A DNA stretch of 49,719 nt from Atkinsonella hypoxylon (Eukaryota; Ascomycota; Sordariomycetes; Hypocreales; Clavicipitaceae): the NCBI GenBank assembly GCA_000729835.1, contig JFHB01000222.1, forward strand, positions 1 to 49,719, written 5' to 3'. The translations under genes were made by a program, and so were the position numbers. A model generated the notes under the pieces. It saw only the letters and a list, made by a program, of their open reading frames with translations. It did no database searches and was not told where the DNA came from. Shown one piece after another: positions 22,401-34,085 of the stretch. Numbering within the stretch: the stretch's first letter is position 1; the number at the start of each line of letters is the position of its first letter.

Positions 22401-22899
22401 CAGTATATTGTACAGTAAAGCCTACAGTAGTAACAGTAAGGAGCTGTTTAGCTGCTGTTTTAGCTTAATATAGTAATTTAGCCCTCCTTTATACAGTAGA
22501 AGGCCTTAAGCTTTCTCTTCTTTAAAAAGATTATAAAAATTCTCTAATTTAGGTAGTAGTATTAGTAGACTAAAACCTTTTAGAGAGATTTATAACAACA
22601 ATATAGAGGTAATTTCCTAAAGGCTTATAGCAATAAAATATATAGTAACTGCCTAGCTCTTACTTTATTTTATTAAAGCGCTATAAACTGCTACTAATAT
22701 TAGTTTTATTAGGTTCTTAACGCCCTAAAAGCCTATTGCTTAGATTATAAGGCCCTTAGCCTTACTTACTAATAAGCTCTAGCTAGTAGCGTTAAGAATA
22801 ACTCTATTATAGGCTAACTATAGACTCCTAAAGATACAATCTTAGGTTAAGCCTAGAATTATATAGGCTACTACTAGGAAGACCTAGCTATTAATATCT

Positions 22900-24300
22900 A
22901 CCTATAAGCAAACTAAAGAAGTAATTAAGGCGCTTCTTTAGTAGCTATTATAGAACTACTATTTAACCTTTACTGCTATTTATACTATTCTTTTATGTAA
23001 CAATAGAACTTACTTTAGGCTAAGGTATTACACTAAACTCTTACTTATTGCAGTAAAGCAGTTATATTTACTATTTATCTATATATTATAGAACAATAGT
23101 TAGTTAAAGAGTATAGAGATAAGGAACAGTAATATATCTATTTTTTTAGTTATCTCTCTATATTCTTCTTCTAGCTGCTTACTAAGTAAGGGTTATTATA
23201 TTATCTATATTGCCTTTACCTCTATATTAAGCTTAAGGCTAAAGGTAAGCCTTTTTCTAACTTATTAGAGTTCTTCTTCTATATATTGTTTATAGCTACT
23301 ACCTATACACTAGTTAATTCTAGCTTCTATTCTACTAATTATAATCTATATCCTTAAATATAGTGTTAAAATAACCTATATTAAAGGTATTACCTCTTCT
23401 AATAGTGTTTCTTAAGTTTAGCCTTAAATACTTACTTTACTTATAAAGCATTCTTATTTAGTTATTTTACTCTAGATTTCTTTACACTCTCTTTCTATTT
23501 CTATTAAGTTTTTGCAGTATTAACTCTAGTTATTTTAGTGTTACTATTCTAAAGCTCTTTAGAGCTAAAGCTATATTTCTACTAGTGCTATTCCTTAATA
23601 TAATATAACTTAAGGTTTAGCGTAATACTGCAGTAGCGCTCTACTGCCTAAAGGTAGTTATAATATAGAATATCTCTCTTTACACTATAATCCCTTATTT
23701 CCTTATTAAGCGCTATTTATAGCTTAGCTAACTTTACACTATTATTCTAGTTAGCTCTTTTTACTAGTGCAATTTTCTCTTTAAAATAAATATAGAATTC
23801 TATAAACTACTTATTGCTACTTTATTAAAGCTAATTAAGCTTAATTAAGGCCTAGTTCTACTAGTAAGAATCTATAAAGACTAATTCTAAGTAATTAAGG
23901 AATCCCTATATATTATATTCCTTTACTTTACCTACCTTATAATAGGCAGTTACTCTTTACTAAACCTTAGGCAATAAGCTTTAGTATAAATAGTACTACT
24001 AGTTCTATATTATGCCTATAAAGGCACTATTAGCCTAGAGCTTTTAGGTAATTACTATTTACTAAGCCTAAAAGCTCTATTTATTTCTATTGTAAGGGTT
24101 TACTATAGATAGAGGCTTCTATTTAGGTTTCTCTAGCTGCTAGCCTACTGCAGCTTAAAGCTGCTTCTCTATCTATATATAGTCTATTATAAAGCGTTAT
24201 AGTTCCTTTATTTATAGAGATTAGCTCTTAACTAACTTATAAAGCACTGTAATTTCTACTGCTTTCTAGCTAATTTCTACTGTACTTTCCCCTACCTCTT
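22900..24300 (-). pseudogene. gag: gag/protease region of Gypsy G2 (RIP-degraded)
   Basis: On the minus strand, between the 5' LTR and RT, a Leu/Lys/Arg/Gln-rich frame occurs that fits a chromovirus gag, for example a helical stretch at about 23900-23750 and an Arg/Asn/Gln-rich part at about 23600-23450. I could not place a zinc knuckle or the protease Asp with confidence. Assignment rests mainly on position. Confidence 0.5.
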
Positions 24301-24403
24301 TATAGAGGTTAAAAGGGTACTTAGGCTAGCTAGCTAGGCCCTTATTGCTATAACTAAACAATATTATTCTTACTAGTGTTCTATCTATAGAATAATTATA
24401 GTA

Positions 24404-24726
24404 TATAATAGACTAGCCTAGAAGCTACTGCTAACTAGCGTTTATAATAAGAACTATAATTATAGAAAGAAAAGAGAGAAAAGAGAAAGAACTAGAAGCC
24501 TCTCTATACTTCTATACTATATATTTAGAAGTAGGTCTATCCCCTTAGGAGCCCCTTTTAGTATATACTCTATAGCTAAGGTTCTCTCTCTAGGGCCTAA
24601 TAAAGTCTAGCTAACCTCTAGATAAATGTAGCTTACTTCTCTCCCTTCCTCTACATAGATCTCTGTCCCTCTTCTGCTGTTCTCCCTCTACTGAAAGACC
24701 CGAGCCTAAGGCTCGAGTCCATAACA
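24404..24726 (-). repeat. 5' LTR of Gypsy G2
   Basis: It is 323 bp. The inner end reads TATAATAGACT where the left LTR has TGTAATGGACT. The outer end reads CTCGAGTCCATAACA and is little mutated. The last part holds a near-perfect inverted repeat at 24697-24719. Confidence 0.92.
24697..24719. other. Hairpin at the end of the G2 LTR
   Basis: GACCCGAGCC and GGCTCGAGTC are inverted repeats with one mismatch around TAA. The matching site in the other LTR (about 17398-17420) is RIP-changed on both arms but still pairs. It is seven bases from the LTR end. Confidence 0.55.
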
Positions 24727-24731
24727 GTACT

Positions 24732-27450
24732 GTTGCTTATAGAGCTTAGAAAGCAAAGTTAATACTAATACCTATTAGCCTATAAGGGAGACTAGTTAAT
24801 TTGTTAAAAAAGAAGCTTTAGCACAGGTTATTAGAAGAGAGTTATAGATCTTACAGAAACCCTTACTTTTTAGTAATAAAGAAGGATAGAGGGATATAGC
24901 TAGTGCTGTTTACAACAGCCTACAACAAGATTACAATATAGAATGCCTATATCCTAGAAGGAGTAAAGGCTTTTAGCGAAGAATTTAGGATATATAAGAT
25001 ACTTTTAGTTATTAATTTGCTGTTAAGCTATAACTAGGTGCTGCTTACAGAGGAAAGTAGAGACTTAACAACAATTTTAATAGTAATAGAACTTCTATAA
25101 CTTTATATACTTCCTTAGGGAGCAACTAACTCTATTGCTTAATTTATTTAGGTAGTAGAGAGAATTCTTTTTAACCTAATTCCTTACACTTATAAGCCTT
25201 TCTTAAATAATATTGTAGTAAAAGGCTTTACTACTATATATAATAGAGAAGAAGTATTGCTTAATATATAAAGATATATTATAGAACATTTAATTAAAAT
25301 TAATAAAGTCCTTATTAATATTAAGCTAGCTAGTTACACTATATTTACTGTAAAATTAAAGCTATACTAAAAGACTATAGAAATTGTTAGATTTATATAT
25401 AGCACTAATAGAAGGAAACCTTTAGAAGTAAAAGTAATAAAGATTTTAGAGTAAATAGAGTATAAGAATGTTTTTAAGGTTAAATCCTTTCTTAGGCTTA
25501 TAGGCTATTATTATATCTAGGTATAGTATTACTCTATAAAAGCTAAGCCTCTTATAATCTTATTTAAGAAAAGTGCTAAGTAGACTTAAGAACTAAACTA
25601 GAAGAACGCTATAGAGGTTCTTAAGTATATAATAATAACTACACTAGTTCTTATAATAATTAATCTTAGCTTAGGCGCTAGAGAAATTATATTAATAGTT
25701 AACGCTAGCTTAAAAGGATAAAGAGCAGTTTTAATATAAATTATTAATAGGCAATAACACTCTATACAATATAAAAGTAGATATTAAAGCAATTTAGAAA
25801 TTAAGTATAATAGAATAAAGTAGAAATATAGAGCTATTATTTATATATTAAGAAGGCTATAAATTTATCTCTATAGAGTTCCCTTTACTCTAAAGACTAA
25901 TTCTTAGGTGCTTATATATTAGCTTAATAGCGCTATTAATAACGTCCTAAGTGCACTTATTACGCAATAGATTAGTTATATTATACTATTTAATTTTATA
26001 GCTAGGTATATTCTAGGAGAAAAGAATAAAATAGCTAATACTTTATTACGTAAAGAAGGTAGGCCTTTTAATGCATTAAATTAAGCAGCTAAAGGGGATA
26101 TTAAAGATTTTATTAACCTATAGCTTAACATTAATAAGATCTAGCTATATAATAGAGTATACTATACTCTTAGAACTTAATAAATTATAGATTTCCTTTT
26201 AACGTTATAAAGACTATTTAATCTAAATAAGAGTAAGTATAAGTAACTTTATATAAGTGCTAAGTAATACTTCTTAGATAAAGGCCTATTGTAAAAGAGA
26301 CTAACTAGTATAATAAAGAGTTCTACTTTAGTTATTAAAGACCTAATACAATAGAAGAAGATTATTAAGAATTTATATAAGTAAATAGGTTATAAAAGTA
26401 TAGAAGTTATATTTTAAGTAGTTAGAATTAAGTACTTTTAAAAAGAACTTTAGAATATAGTTTAAGTAATAATTTTCTATTATAAGGTATACTAAAAGTT
26501 TACTTCTTAGAGGCCTAAAGAATTATTAATACTAATAGCTTTAGGCAACCTAATAAGTAAAATATATATTAATACCTAATATATACTACTTAATTATAGT
26601 TTTAAGTACCTTTTAGAAGTAAAATATAACCTTACTAAATAGATAGAAGTACACTCTATATAGTATACTAATATTACAGCTATTTAGAAGTTCTTAATAA
26701 AACTAATTATATAATTTAAAGTCTTTTAATTTCTAGTTTTTAATAAAGAGCTAGAAATATATAGAAATCTTAAAAAAGCAGTTAAAGCTATTAAAATTAA
26801 AGGGATTAAAACATTAATATATAATTTAAAAGCTAATTTACCTATTAAAGCTAGTTATTAAACGCTTATATCTACCCTTTTAAAGATAAAAGGTTTTAAT
26901 AGAAAGTAGTTTAAATTGCTAAATAAGGCACTATTAGTAAACTATATAGCTATATAAGCGTTATATAGTAAATCTACTTTCTACCTAATTTATAGTTAAA
27001 AGCTTATTCTTCCTTTAGAAGTTAAATTTCCTACTTAAAGGTTAATTAATTAGTTAGAAGTTATAACAATATAGAATCTCTTTAAAGTAAGAGTTAGAAT
27101 ACTAGAATAAAAGGAAGTAGATATCTAGAAGGCTTATATAAAAGTCTTTATATTTAGGCAATACTTAGCTAATTAAATAAACTAAAACTAAGAGGTATTA
27201 TTGCAAAAGAAGAAAGATTAATTAGTCTTAAGAGATTTAGTCTTTATATATAATATATAAAGAGTTATAGATATATTAATAAAGAAGAAGTTAGTAATAC
27301 AATAGAATAGTCTTTTTAAAGTATACAGCTAAGTAAAAGTTACTAGTGCCTACTGTTTAAAGACCTTAAATAGTATAGTGCTTAATAAAACTATTTCTAG
27401 GGATTATATTAAGAAGTTTAGGCTTAATCTAAAGAGATAGTAGACTTTTA
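24732..27450 (+). pseudogene. pol: pol of Gypsy G1a: RT, RNase H, integrase (continuation)
   Basis: It resumes after G2. RT spans about 24840-25560 with an 'acnkitiqnAY' block near 24915-24960. At the catalytic site (25200-25211) Phe-Leu-Asp-Asp reads Phe-Leu-Asn-Asn. RNase H spans about 25690-26110, where the first acidic residue (Val-Asp-Ala) reads Asn. Integrase spans about 26240-27130, with an HHCC zinc-binding region (His codons now Tyr), a Tyr-Ile-Asn-Thr stretch at the first catalytic Asp, and a Lys-Gly-Ile-Lys-Thr block with the Asn-x-Lys-Ala-Asn motif near the catalytic Glu. Domain order RT, RNase H, integrase marks Gypsy. All stops seen are TAA/TAG. A C-terminal extension continues to about 27450. 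Confidence 0.85.
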
Positions 27451-30400
27451 CTGCTAATAAATAGCTCTATACTCTACAATATACTGCCTAGTATAGTAAA
27501 GACATTAGTAACTTTAAGTAAGATACTAATAAATTACAACCTACTAATGCCTAGTATAATATATTAGATTAAATAGTTTCTAAGAACTATATATTACAGC
27601 TGTACTAAAAAGAGGATTTTAAGGATAATAACGCTAAAGTAAACCTTTTACTATAATATTATCTAAAGTATATAATAGAAGTTTATCTATTAGTAATACC
27701 TAAAGAAGAGCGTAGAAGCTATAAAGAGATTAATAATATTATTTAATCTTAGTAATTTACTTATAACTTTACTAAAATATATAACTTATTATAGCTTTTA
27801 TAAAAGCTAATACTGCAGTCTCTATATCTTTAGCTTTAAAGAGAAAGAAGGTTAAGTTTATTTATTTATATATTTAAGACTAACTAAGATTTAATAATAG
27901 TATATTAAGATTATTTAGAGATTTAAAGCTAATTAGAATTAAGACTATAAACCTAGATTAAATAGAATATATAAAAAGTTTTTAAAAACCGCTAAAAATA
28001 AGTATAGTTCTATTCTATTTTAACTAAAGAGGCTGCCTAGCTTTTACCCTTTTTCTGTTTTTTATCTTTTAACTTAAGCAATTTATACTTAATTTTCTAG
28101 TAAAATTCTAGTAGTCCTAATGTTTAGAGAAAAGAGTAAGGAATATTAACTGCTATAAAGAGAGAAAGATCCTTATAAAGGACCTTCTAGAGCCTTAGAA
28201 GAATAAATAGTTAATTTACCTAGTCTTTACCCTAGAACGTTATAAAAGGAGCATTATAGTAAATCTAGCTATAGTTACTATAACCTTTTATAAATTGCTA
28301 TTTATAGCTTACAGTAGTAGAGCTACTCTAGATGTAATTGCTGTATAAGTTACTATAGATATCCTTAAGAGAGGTGTAGCTATAAAATAGAAAGTAGATA
28401 TATTTCCTAAATAAGGTAACTATTTAAAGATATATATTAGTGTAATAAGAGCAAAATGCACTATTCTCTTTACTAAAGAATAAGATTAAAAGGGCTTTAT
28501 AGCGCTCTTAATAATTAGTAAGTATATAATAGAAATATCTATAAGAATAAGCTATTTTAGTTAGAATAAAGATAAAGTTCTTAATATTTAATTCTAGCGC
28601 AACCTTATATAAAAGAGAGCCTTTTTTTACAGTACTATTAATAAACTAAGCCTTAAGATTTTAATTATAAAAGAATTTAATAGCTTTTAGAGGTATATTA
28701 AGTATAGAACTCTATTAAAAAGCAACTTTAGTGTATATTAAGTATCTACTAGCACTAATATTATTGCCTCTATAAACTTAAAGCTTAAAGGTAAATTTAT
28801 ACTAAGGAGGTAAGGTTTATTAGTATAATAAAAGAATAGAAGTATAATTAAAAGCTTTTTTATAAAAGACTTACTATATTAATAAGTATTATTAAAGGAA
28901 AGATATCTATTTAACTATTTTAAGAGAAAGTAATTTAATAAAAGAGAGTAGTAAAAGGGATTCTTCTACTAATAATATTCTATATATTTATAAGATCTTT
29001 ACAGTTTTAAGGAAGCTTTTTAGCTATAATTAAATAATTAAAGATACTAATAAAAACAATAAAAAAGAGGCTATATAGAAAGGTAGTTATAAGAAGAAAA
29101 AAGGAAGATAAATATAATTAGTTAAAGAGAATATTATAAATTACTTAATAAGTTTATAGCTATTAAAGTCTTAGTATATATTTACTATTAGCCTCTACTA
29201 AATTATAATAATTATAAATAGCTATTAACTAAGGATTTATTAAGACAATACTAGCTATAATATAGCTTATATTTTTACTCTCTCTCTCTCTTTATTCCTT
29301 TATTTTTATAATATTTTTATTATAAGTACCTACCTAAGCTCCTTTTTACCTTTAATTTTTTAAAAGCTATTTAATCTTTACTACTAAAATAGAAAATAAA
29401 TACTAAGAACCTATTTCTAAGACTAGCTTTAGAGTTATATATAAAGGATAAATATATTACTTTAGAACATTAAAGAACCTACTAATATACTACATTATAG
29501 TGTAAGTCTATAAGCTAGTTAGCAATTTCTTTTGTATAAAAGAGTAAGATTAAGTAGATTTACCTCTTAAGAAGCTCTATAAGCGCTAGCTGCCTCTCTT
29601 TTAGCAATATTTTAAGTAGCCTTCTTTTAGCCTACTACTTTATTAGGATTATAATTTAGATAACTTTAGGCTTATAGAGTTAATATAGTTTAGCTAGAGT
29701 TTAGTAGTTTAGTTTAATTATCTTAATAATATTTATAGCTTTCTAATAAAGTCCTTTAAGCAAGAGACTTATTGTAAATAGTTAGATTAATTTTAGCTTA
29801 TTACTATAGTAAAAATTATTACTTATAGGATTAAGTGTATAGTAGTTATCTTTAAGGAGTCTTTTATAATTAATATAGAAGAGATAAACTAAAGTAAGAT
29901 TATAAAACTTATAGGTTAAAAGGTATATAGAATTAAAGATAGGTTTTAACTTATTTTCTGCTGTTATAATATAAGCTATAACTCTTCTGCCTTATACAAT
30001 AAAATAAGTAAGTAAAGACTTATTACTAGCTTTCTCTTCTTTAATAACTACTAAACTTATTTTATCTTTAATTACTTAAAGGGATACTATTATTACTTTA
30101 ATATAGAACCTAAAGGTAGAATTAAAAGGTTTAAAGCTACAATCTATAGTTAAGTATAAACTTTATAGCTCCTTTAGTATCTATATCTATTCTAGGCAAT
30201 TTTAGTACTATATTATAAGCAGAAGAGCAACTAGGAATATAGATATACTTATTTATCCTTCTTAATATAGACGCTTTATTGTTTAGTTAAGTATCTTCTA
30301 ATTAATCTTATTAGTAACAGCTTATATAATATACCTTATACTTAATATAGCAACTATAGAATTACCTAAATATTAAAGAATAAATTTAAACTATACCTTT

Positions 30401-31611
30401 ATAACTAAGTTATAACTAATAACTCTATTAATTAGTCTTATAACTACTGTAAAGGTACTAATAGAGTTATAATAGTTCTGCGCACAATAGCAGTAAATAA
30501 GCTTAGTTTTATAAATAGGTATATAGTTATTAAAAAAGCTAAGACTATAGGCTTTAACCTTAGCTACCTTTAGGAAGATACTATAAAGCGTTTTATCTTA
30601 AGATATTACTTATAGATAACTAGTAGTAGAATTCCTATTCTAAAGGAGCTTAATGCCTAGAAATTTACCTTAAGTAATTATAATTAAGTAATTAAATAGT
30701 TAATAGAGGTTAATAAATAAATGCTTATATAACTTTAGAAGAATTAGTTTATTGCTACTATTTAGTTTAATAGTAATTCTATTATCTATAATAGAACTAT
30801 TAAAGCAGTAATAACAGTAAAGAAATAGCGTTTACATTTTCTAATATAGATAAATAAGCCTAGCTAGGCTTTTATACATTATAAGCTACTTCCTTTTGTA
30901 CAAAAGAAGTCTTTAATTATAACGTTTAAGGTGCTACTATAGCTTATAACTAATTTATAAAGCCCTTTATTATTACTACTGCTAAATAATTTAGAGGTCT
31001 TTACTAGAATTTCTAGTATACTATAAGATCTTACGTAAAAAGATTAAATAGAATCTTGCAGTAAGAACTAGCTTCTATAATAATTATAGAACTTAAAGTA
31101 TTAGCTACTATCTTTATATTTTATAGGGCTATTAGTATAGAAGTAGAAATCTAGGTAAAGGGATAAAGAGATTATAAGGGCAGTAAAATAAGCGCTTAAA
31201 GCTAGAGAATACTATACTATAAAGGATTAAATAAAAGTATTAGCTTAAAGATATATTGCTAAACAACCTATAATAGCCTATAATTCTATTACTAATATAA
31301 ACCTTAGTGTTATACTGCTAGCTCTCTTTTATTCTAGCGCTTAATAAGAGATAATTAAGGTAAATAAAAGACACTATTTAATTACATTTAGAGCAACTAA
31401 ATAAAGTGTAAATTACTAAAAAAGAGTTGCTTATTATAAAGGAAAGCGCCTAGCTATAAGGACGCTATTACTAGTAAGAGGGACACTACTATATATACTA
31501 AAGACGCTAAAGCTATTATAGAAGATAAGAGAATTAAGACTTTAGGATTAAGGGAATTAGCTAAAGAGTTAAGTTACTTATAAGTCTTGCTTTATAAGCT
31601 TATTTATAACT
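27451..31611 (+). other. Unexplained 4.1 kb between integrase and 3' LTR of G1a
   Basis: Very RIP-rich sequence with no recognised domain. Several plus-strand stretches look protein-like once TAA/TAG are read as Gln or Trp. Examples are about 28268-28960 (Lys/Ile/Phe-rich) and, in another frame, about 29290-29960 (Leu/Gln/Arg-rich, with a run near 29500-29640 free of stops for about 30 codons). The reverse strand over the latter part is equally open, so strand and frame are not settled. A TC dinucleotide run lies at 29277-29292. It may be an extra ORF of the element, a captured gene, or an older nested insertion whose ends I could not find. Confidence 0.4.
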
Positions 31612-31621
31612 AAAGAGGTAT
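31612..31621 (+). other. Polypurine-like tract of Gypsy G1a
   Basis: The purine-rich AAAGAGGTAT just before the 3' LTR is the expected plus-strand primer position. Short and partly degraded. Confidence 0.4.
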
Positions 31622-32107
31622 TATATTGCAGTAGAGTTACTCCCTTACGCTCTTATATTAGCTTTATAAGGGATACTATATATAGATTTTTCTTTATAAG
31701 AGTGTGCATTGCCTAAATATCTAAATAGTTTAAGTAAGTAAGTATATAAGCAGCTTTTGCTAATTCTTTTTAGGCTTTTACTCTTTTAATTAATTAATAT
31801 CTTTTAGCCTGCTTTAATTTACAACACTTAATGCTTAAGAAACATTACTCTACTAATACTAACACTTTCCTTAATTCTTTAATATATTTAGCTCCCTTTT
31901 ATATATATATAGCTTCTAAGCCGCAATTGATATTTTATTTCTGCCTTTTCTAACTATTTAATCTTCTTGCCTACTATTGCTTAATAGTACGCACTAATAA
32001 ATATCTCGCTCTCTGCCGATTCTCTTCGATCTTAACGTGCGCTACATCGTTACCCACTTTAGTGTAGGCTGTATAGTTATTTAGGGGTTTAGTTTTGAGG
32101 CAACAAA
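31622..32107 (+). repeat. 3' LTR of Gypsy G1a
   Basis: It is 486 bp, the same length as the 5' LTR. It starts TATATTGCAGT, which aligns with TGTGTCGCGGC by transitions only. Its outer half (about 31920-32107) keeps TGA, TCG and GCG contexts that are mutated in the 5' LTR. Confidence 0.92.
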
Positions 32108-33229
32108 ACATCTATAGGTAATCTCTCTATAGGGTCTCCCTCTAAGGTAGTAGATCCTATTACTTCTAAAAGAGCTTCTAAAGTCTCTTTTAAAGCCCCT
32201 AAACTTTCTAGTTCCTCTAATAGTGCTACTTTTCTGCCTACTTTTAATGAAGGCACTATAAAAGAGTTGAATAAGAAGGTCCACTCTATTCTAGAGGCTG
32301 CTAAGCTAAAAGGCCCTAAAAATTTTAAACAGTAGAAGCAAGCTTTAACTATTTAATTTAGGGCACTAGGATTCCCTTAATTTATTAATAATTCTAGTAT
32401 AGCTAGTACATTAGTAGATTTAGAGCAAGCTATTATCCTTATAATTATAAGAGATAGTTGCTAATCTAGACCTTAAGCTGCTATAAGCTAGCATAAGTCC
32501 CCTGTAGATGCCTATAACGTTCTAGTTAGGCAATATTTATAAAGTGCTAAAATACAACGTAGTACGCTATATACTAGTTATTACAACTTATCGTTTTTGA
32601 ACTATAAGGGATCTTTAGAGGCCTTTAATGCTAAATTTAATAATTTACTAGCTAGATTACAGCTCTATAGTGTAGCTATTAATTCTATTAACTAGGTAAA
32701 TTATTATATTAATGCTTTAAAGAAGACCTTCCCTAGCTAGGCTAAAAGGCAGCGATATTCTATTAGAGCTGCTAGAGCACAAGGTCTATCTGTAAAAATG
32801 CTGAATTTATAGTTCCTTATAGCTAACTTATTAGAAGAACAAAGAGATAAAAGCTCCTCTATATCTAAGGCTCTTAGTTATAAAGCTTCTAATTCTAATG
32901 GTTCTAATAATAAGGCTAATTAAGGAAAGAATCCTCCTAATTAGAAGAAGAATTCTAATTCTAATTGTAACGATTCTAATGCCTCTAAAGAAAAAGATCA
33001 AGATAAAGCCTCTAAGAATAAGAAGAAGTGGAAGGGCTGAAGAAGAAGTAACAAAAACTCTAGGAATAAGGATAGAGAAGCTGCTTTTGCTATAGGTTGT
33101 TATAACCTATCTACTAGCAACTAGGATACTATAGAATCTAATGATTCTAGCAGTTCTAGTAGTGATGATTCTTACGACTTAGATACAGAATCTACTACTA
33201 GTGATACTAGTACTACTAGTAATAATACC
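32108..33229 (+). pseudogene. gag: gag of Copia D, continuation to the E insertion
   Basis: This carries on the gag frame from 12744. It starts Ser-Ile-Gly-Asn-Leu, has the indel state Ser-Pro-Ser-Lys-Val-Val-Asp typical of E rather than B, then the Copia gag helical domain. An Asn/Ser-rich segment follows at about 32880-32990, a Lys/Arg-rich tract at about 33015-33060, and an acidic Ser/Asp/Thr-rich tail at about 33130-33229. It is cut at ATACC by Copia E and resumes at 41044. TAA/TAG stops mark former Gln/Trp codons. Confidence 0.88.
33225..33229. repeat. Left target-site duplication of Copia E (ATACC)
   Basis: ATACC recurs at 41044-41048 outside the right LTR. The undisrupted site in B reads AATAATACCCCTTC at about 10714-10727. 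Confidence 0.93.
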
Positions 33230-33927
33230 TATTGAAAATAATAGGGATTACAGGACTAGATATCTAAGAGGGTAGTGGTCTCTTAGATTTAGCACCTGTA
33301 ATTGCTCCTAGCAATTATCACGTAGTGGAAGCAGCAGCGGCCTAAATCAAGCTGTAGTGTATAGTATAGATTACGTAGAGGCAATAGATAACTGTAATAG
33401 TGGTATCTTTATATTAAGAGCGCTGTAATAAACAAGTTAGTAAGGGTAGGATCTCGAATCTTTCTAGTCCCTTATAGACCTACTAACTATATCGGCAGGC
33501 TGTAGTCGCTAGAAGGGGCTTATAGGCTACTTTATAATTTCCGCAAAAAGATTTACTATATAAAAACAAAAAAATCGACTTACAGCTATATAAACGAGAC
33601 GCCTACGTGCACAATTTAACAAATTCCACTAATAATAAGCAACCCTTATAAGCAACTCTATCTAACAATTATACTATTAAATAGCCCTAATTCTTAGCTT
33701 TTAAATAGTATACTTCTTAAATTTCTACTATTGCTAGTTGTAGAGAAAATCGCTGTTAAAGTTAACTATAGGTTAGGCAACTTTGCCTTAGTTAATTCTA
33801 GATGTTTTGCATCTAGTAACAGCAATATCTCTACTAAAAATTAACGTAACAAGACCTAATAAGGGTTACGTAATAGAGCAACTAGTAGGCATAAAAATAG
33901 GCTATATAGGGTAGCTTATTTTTAACA
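33230..33927 (-). repeat. 3' LTR of Copia E
   Basis: It is 698 bp, without the 10-bp duplication. Its outer (left) end keeps TATCACGTAGTGG where the inner end of the 5' LTR reads TATTACGTAGTAG. Confidence 0.93.
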
Positions 33928-33940
33928 CTCCCTCTAGAAA
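33928..33940 (-). other. Polypurine tract of Copia E
   Basis: Minus strand TTTCTAGAGGGAG directly abuts the 3' LTR, identical to that of A and B. Confidence 0.75.
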
Positions 33941-34085
33941 TGTAAGAAGTAACTAGTTCTATAAGCAACTTAGCTCCTTTAAAGGATATCTAAGTTAGAA
34001 TTAACTAACGAAATACAGTACTAATAACAGAACTAAATAATATAACTAATTCTAGCAATTCCAGGGTAGTTATAGTTGAATATAA

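Larger units (their letters stand above)
17105..24726 (-). mobile_element. Chromodomain Ty3/Gypsy element G2 (chromovirus)
   Basis: It is 7622 bp with two 323-bp LTRs and a perfect GTACT duplication. Orientation is minus. A purine tract lies against the left LTR, and gag, RT, RNase H, integrase and chromodomain read right to left on the minus strand. It is the innermost element of the nest. Confidence 0.92.
12745..32107 (+). mobile_element. Ty3/Gypsy element G1a carrying Gypsy G2
   Basis: It is bounded by two 486-bp LTRs. The order is gag, protease, RT, RNase H, integrase, the Gypsy arrangement. Removing the nested G2 (17105-24726 plus one TSD copy) leaves about 11.7 kb, long for a fungal Gypsy. 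The excess is an unexplained stretch of about 4 kb between integrase and 3' LTR. RIP is very heavy inside but lighter at both outer ends. Confidence 0.9.
10745..33229 (+). mobile_element. Ty1/Copia element D, 5' part with Gypsy G1a inside
   Basis: It comprises the D 5' LTR, primer site, leader and gag, with G1a inserted in gag at 12744/32108 and Copia E at 33229/41044. D-type sequence continues a short way past 41044 and then changes to B-type. D lacks the 10-bp LTR duplication of A and B and has the same gag indel state as E, so it is a different subfamily from B. Confidence 0.82.

Noticed and set aside
28010..31611. Possible DUF3435 (Starship captain) or other mobile-element gene downstream of G1a integrase
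   Set aside because: I compared the degraded translations with what I remember of that family and saw no convincing motif, and no Starship-like ends.
32081..32284. 67-codon minus-strand and nearby 65-codon plus-strand (32898-33095) frames
   Set aside because: Both are out-of-frame shadows of the Copia D gag. The first crosses the G1a/D junction, so it cannot be an old gene.
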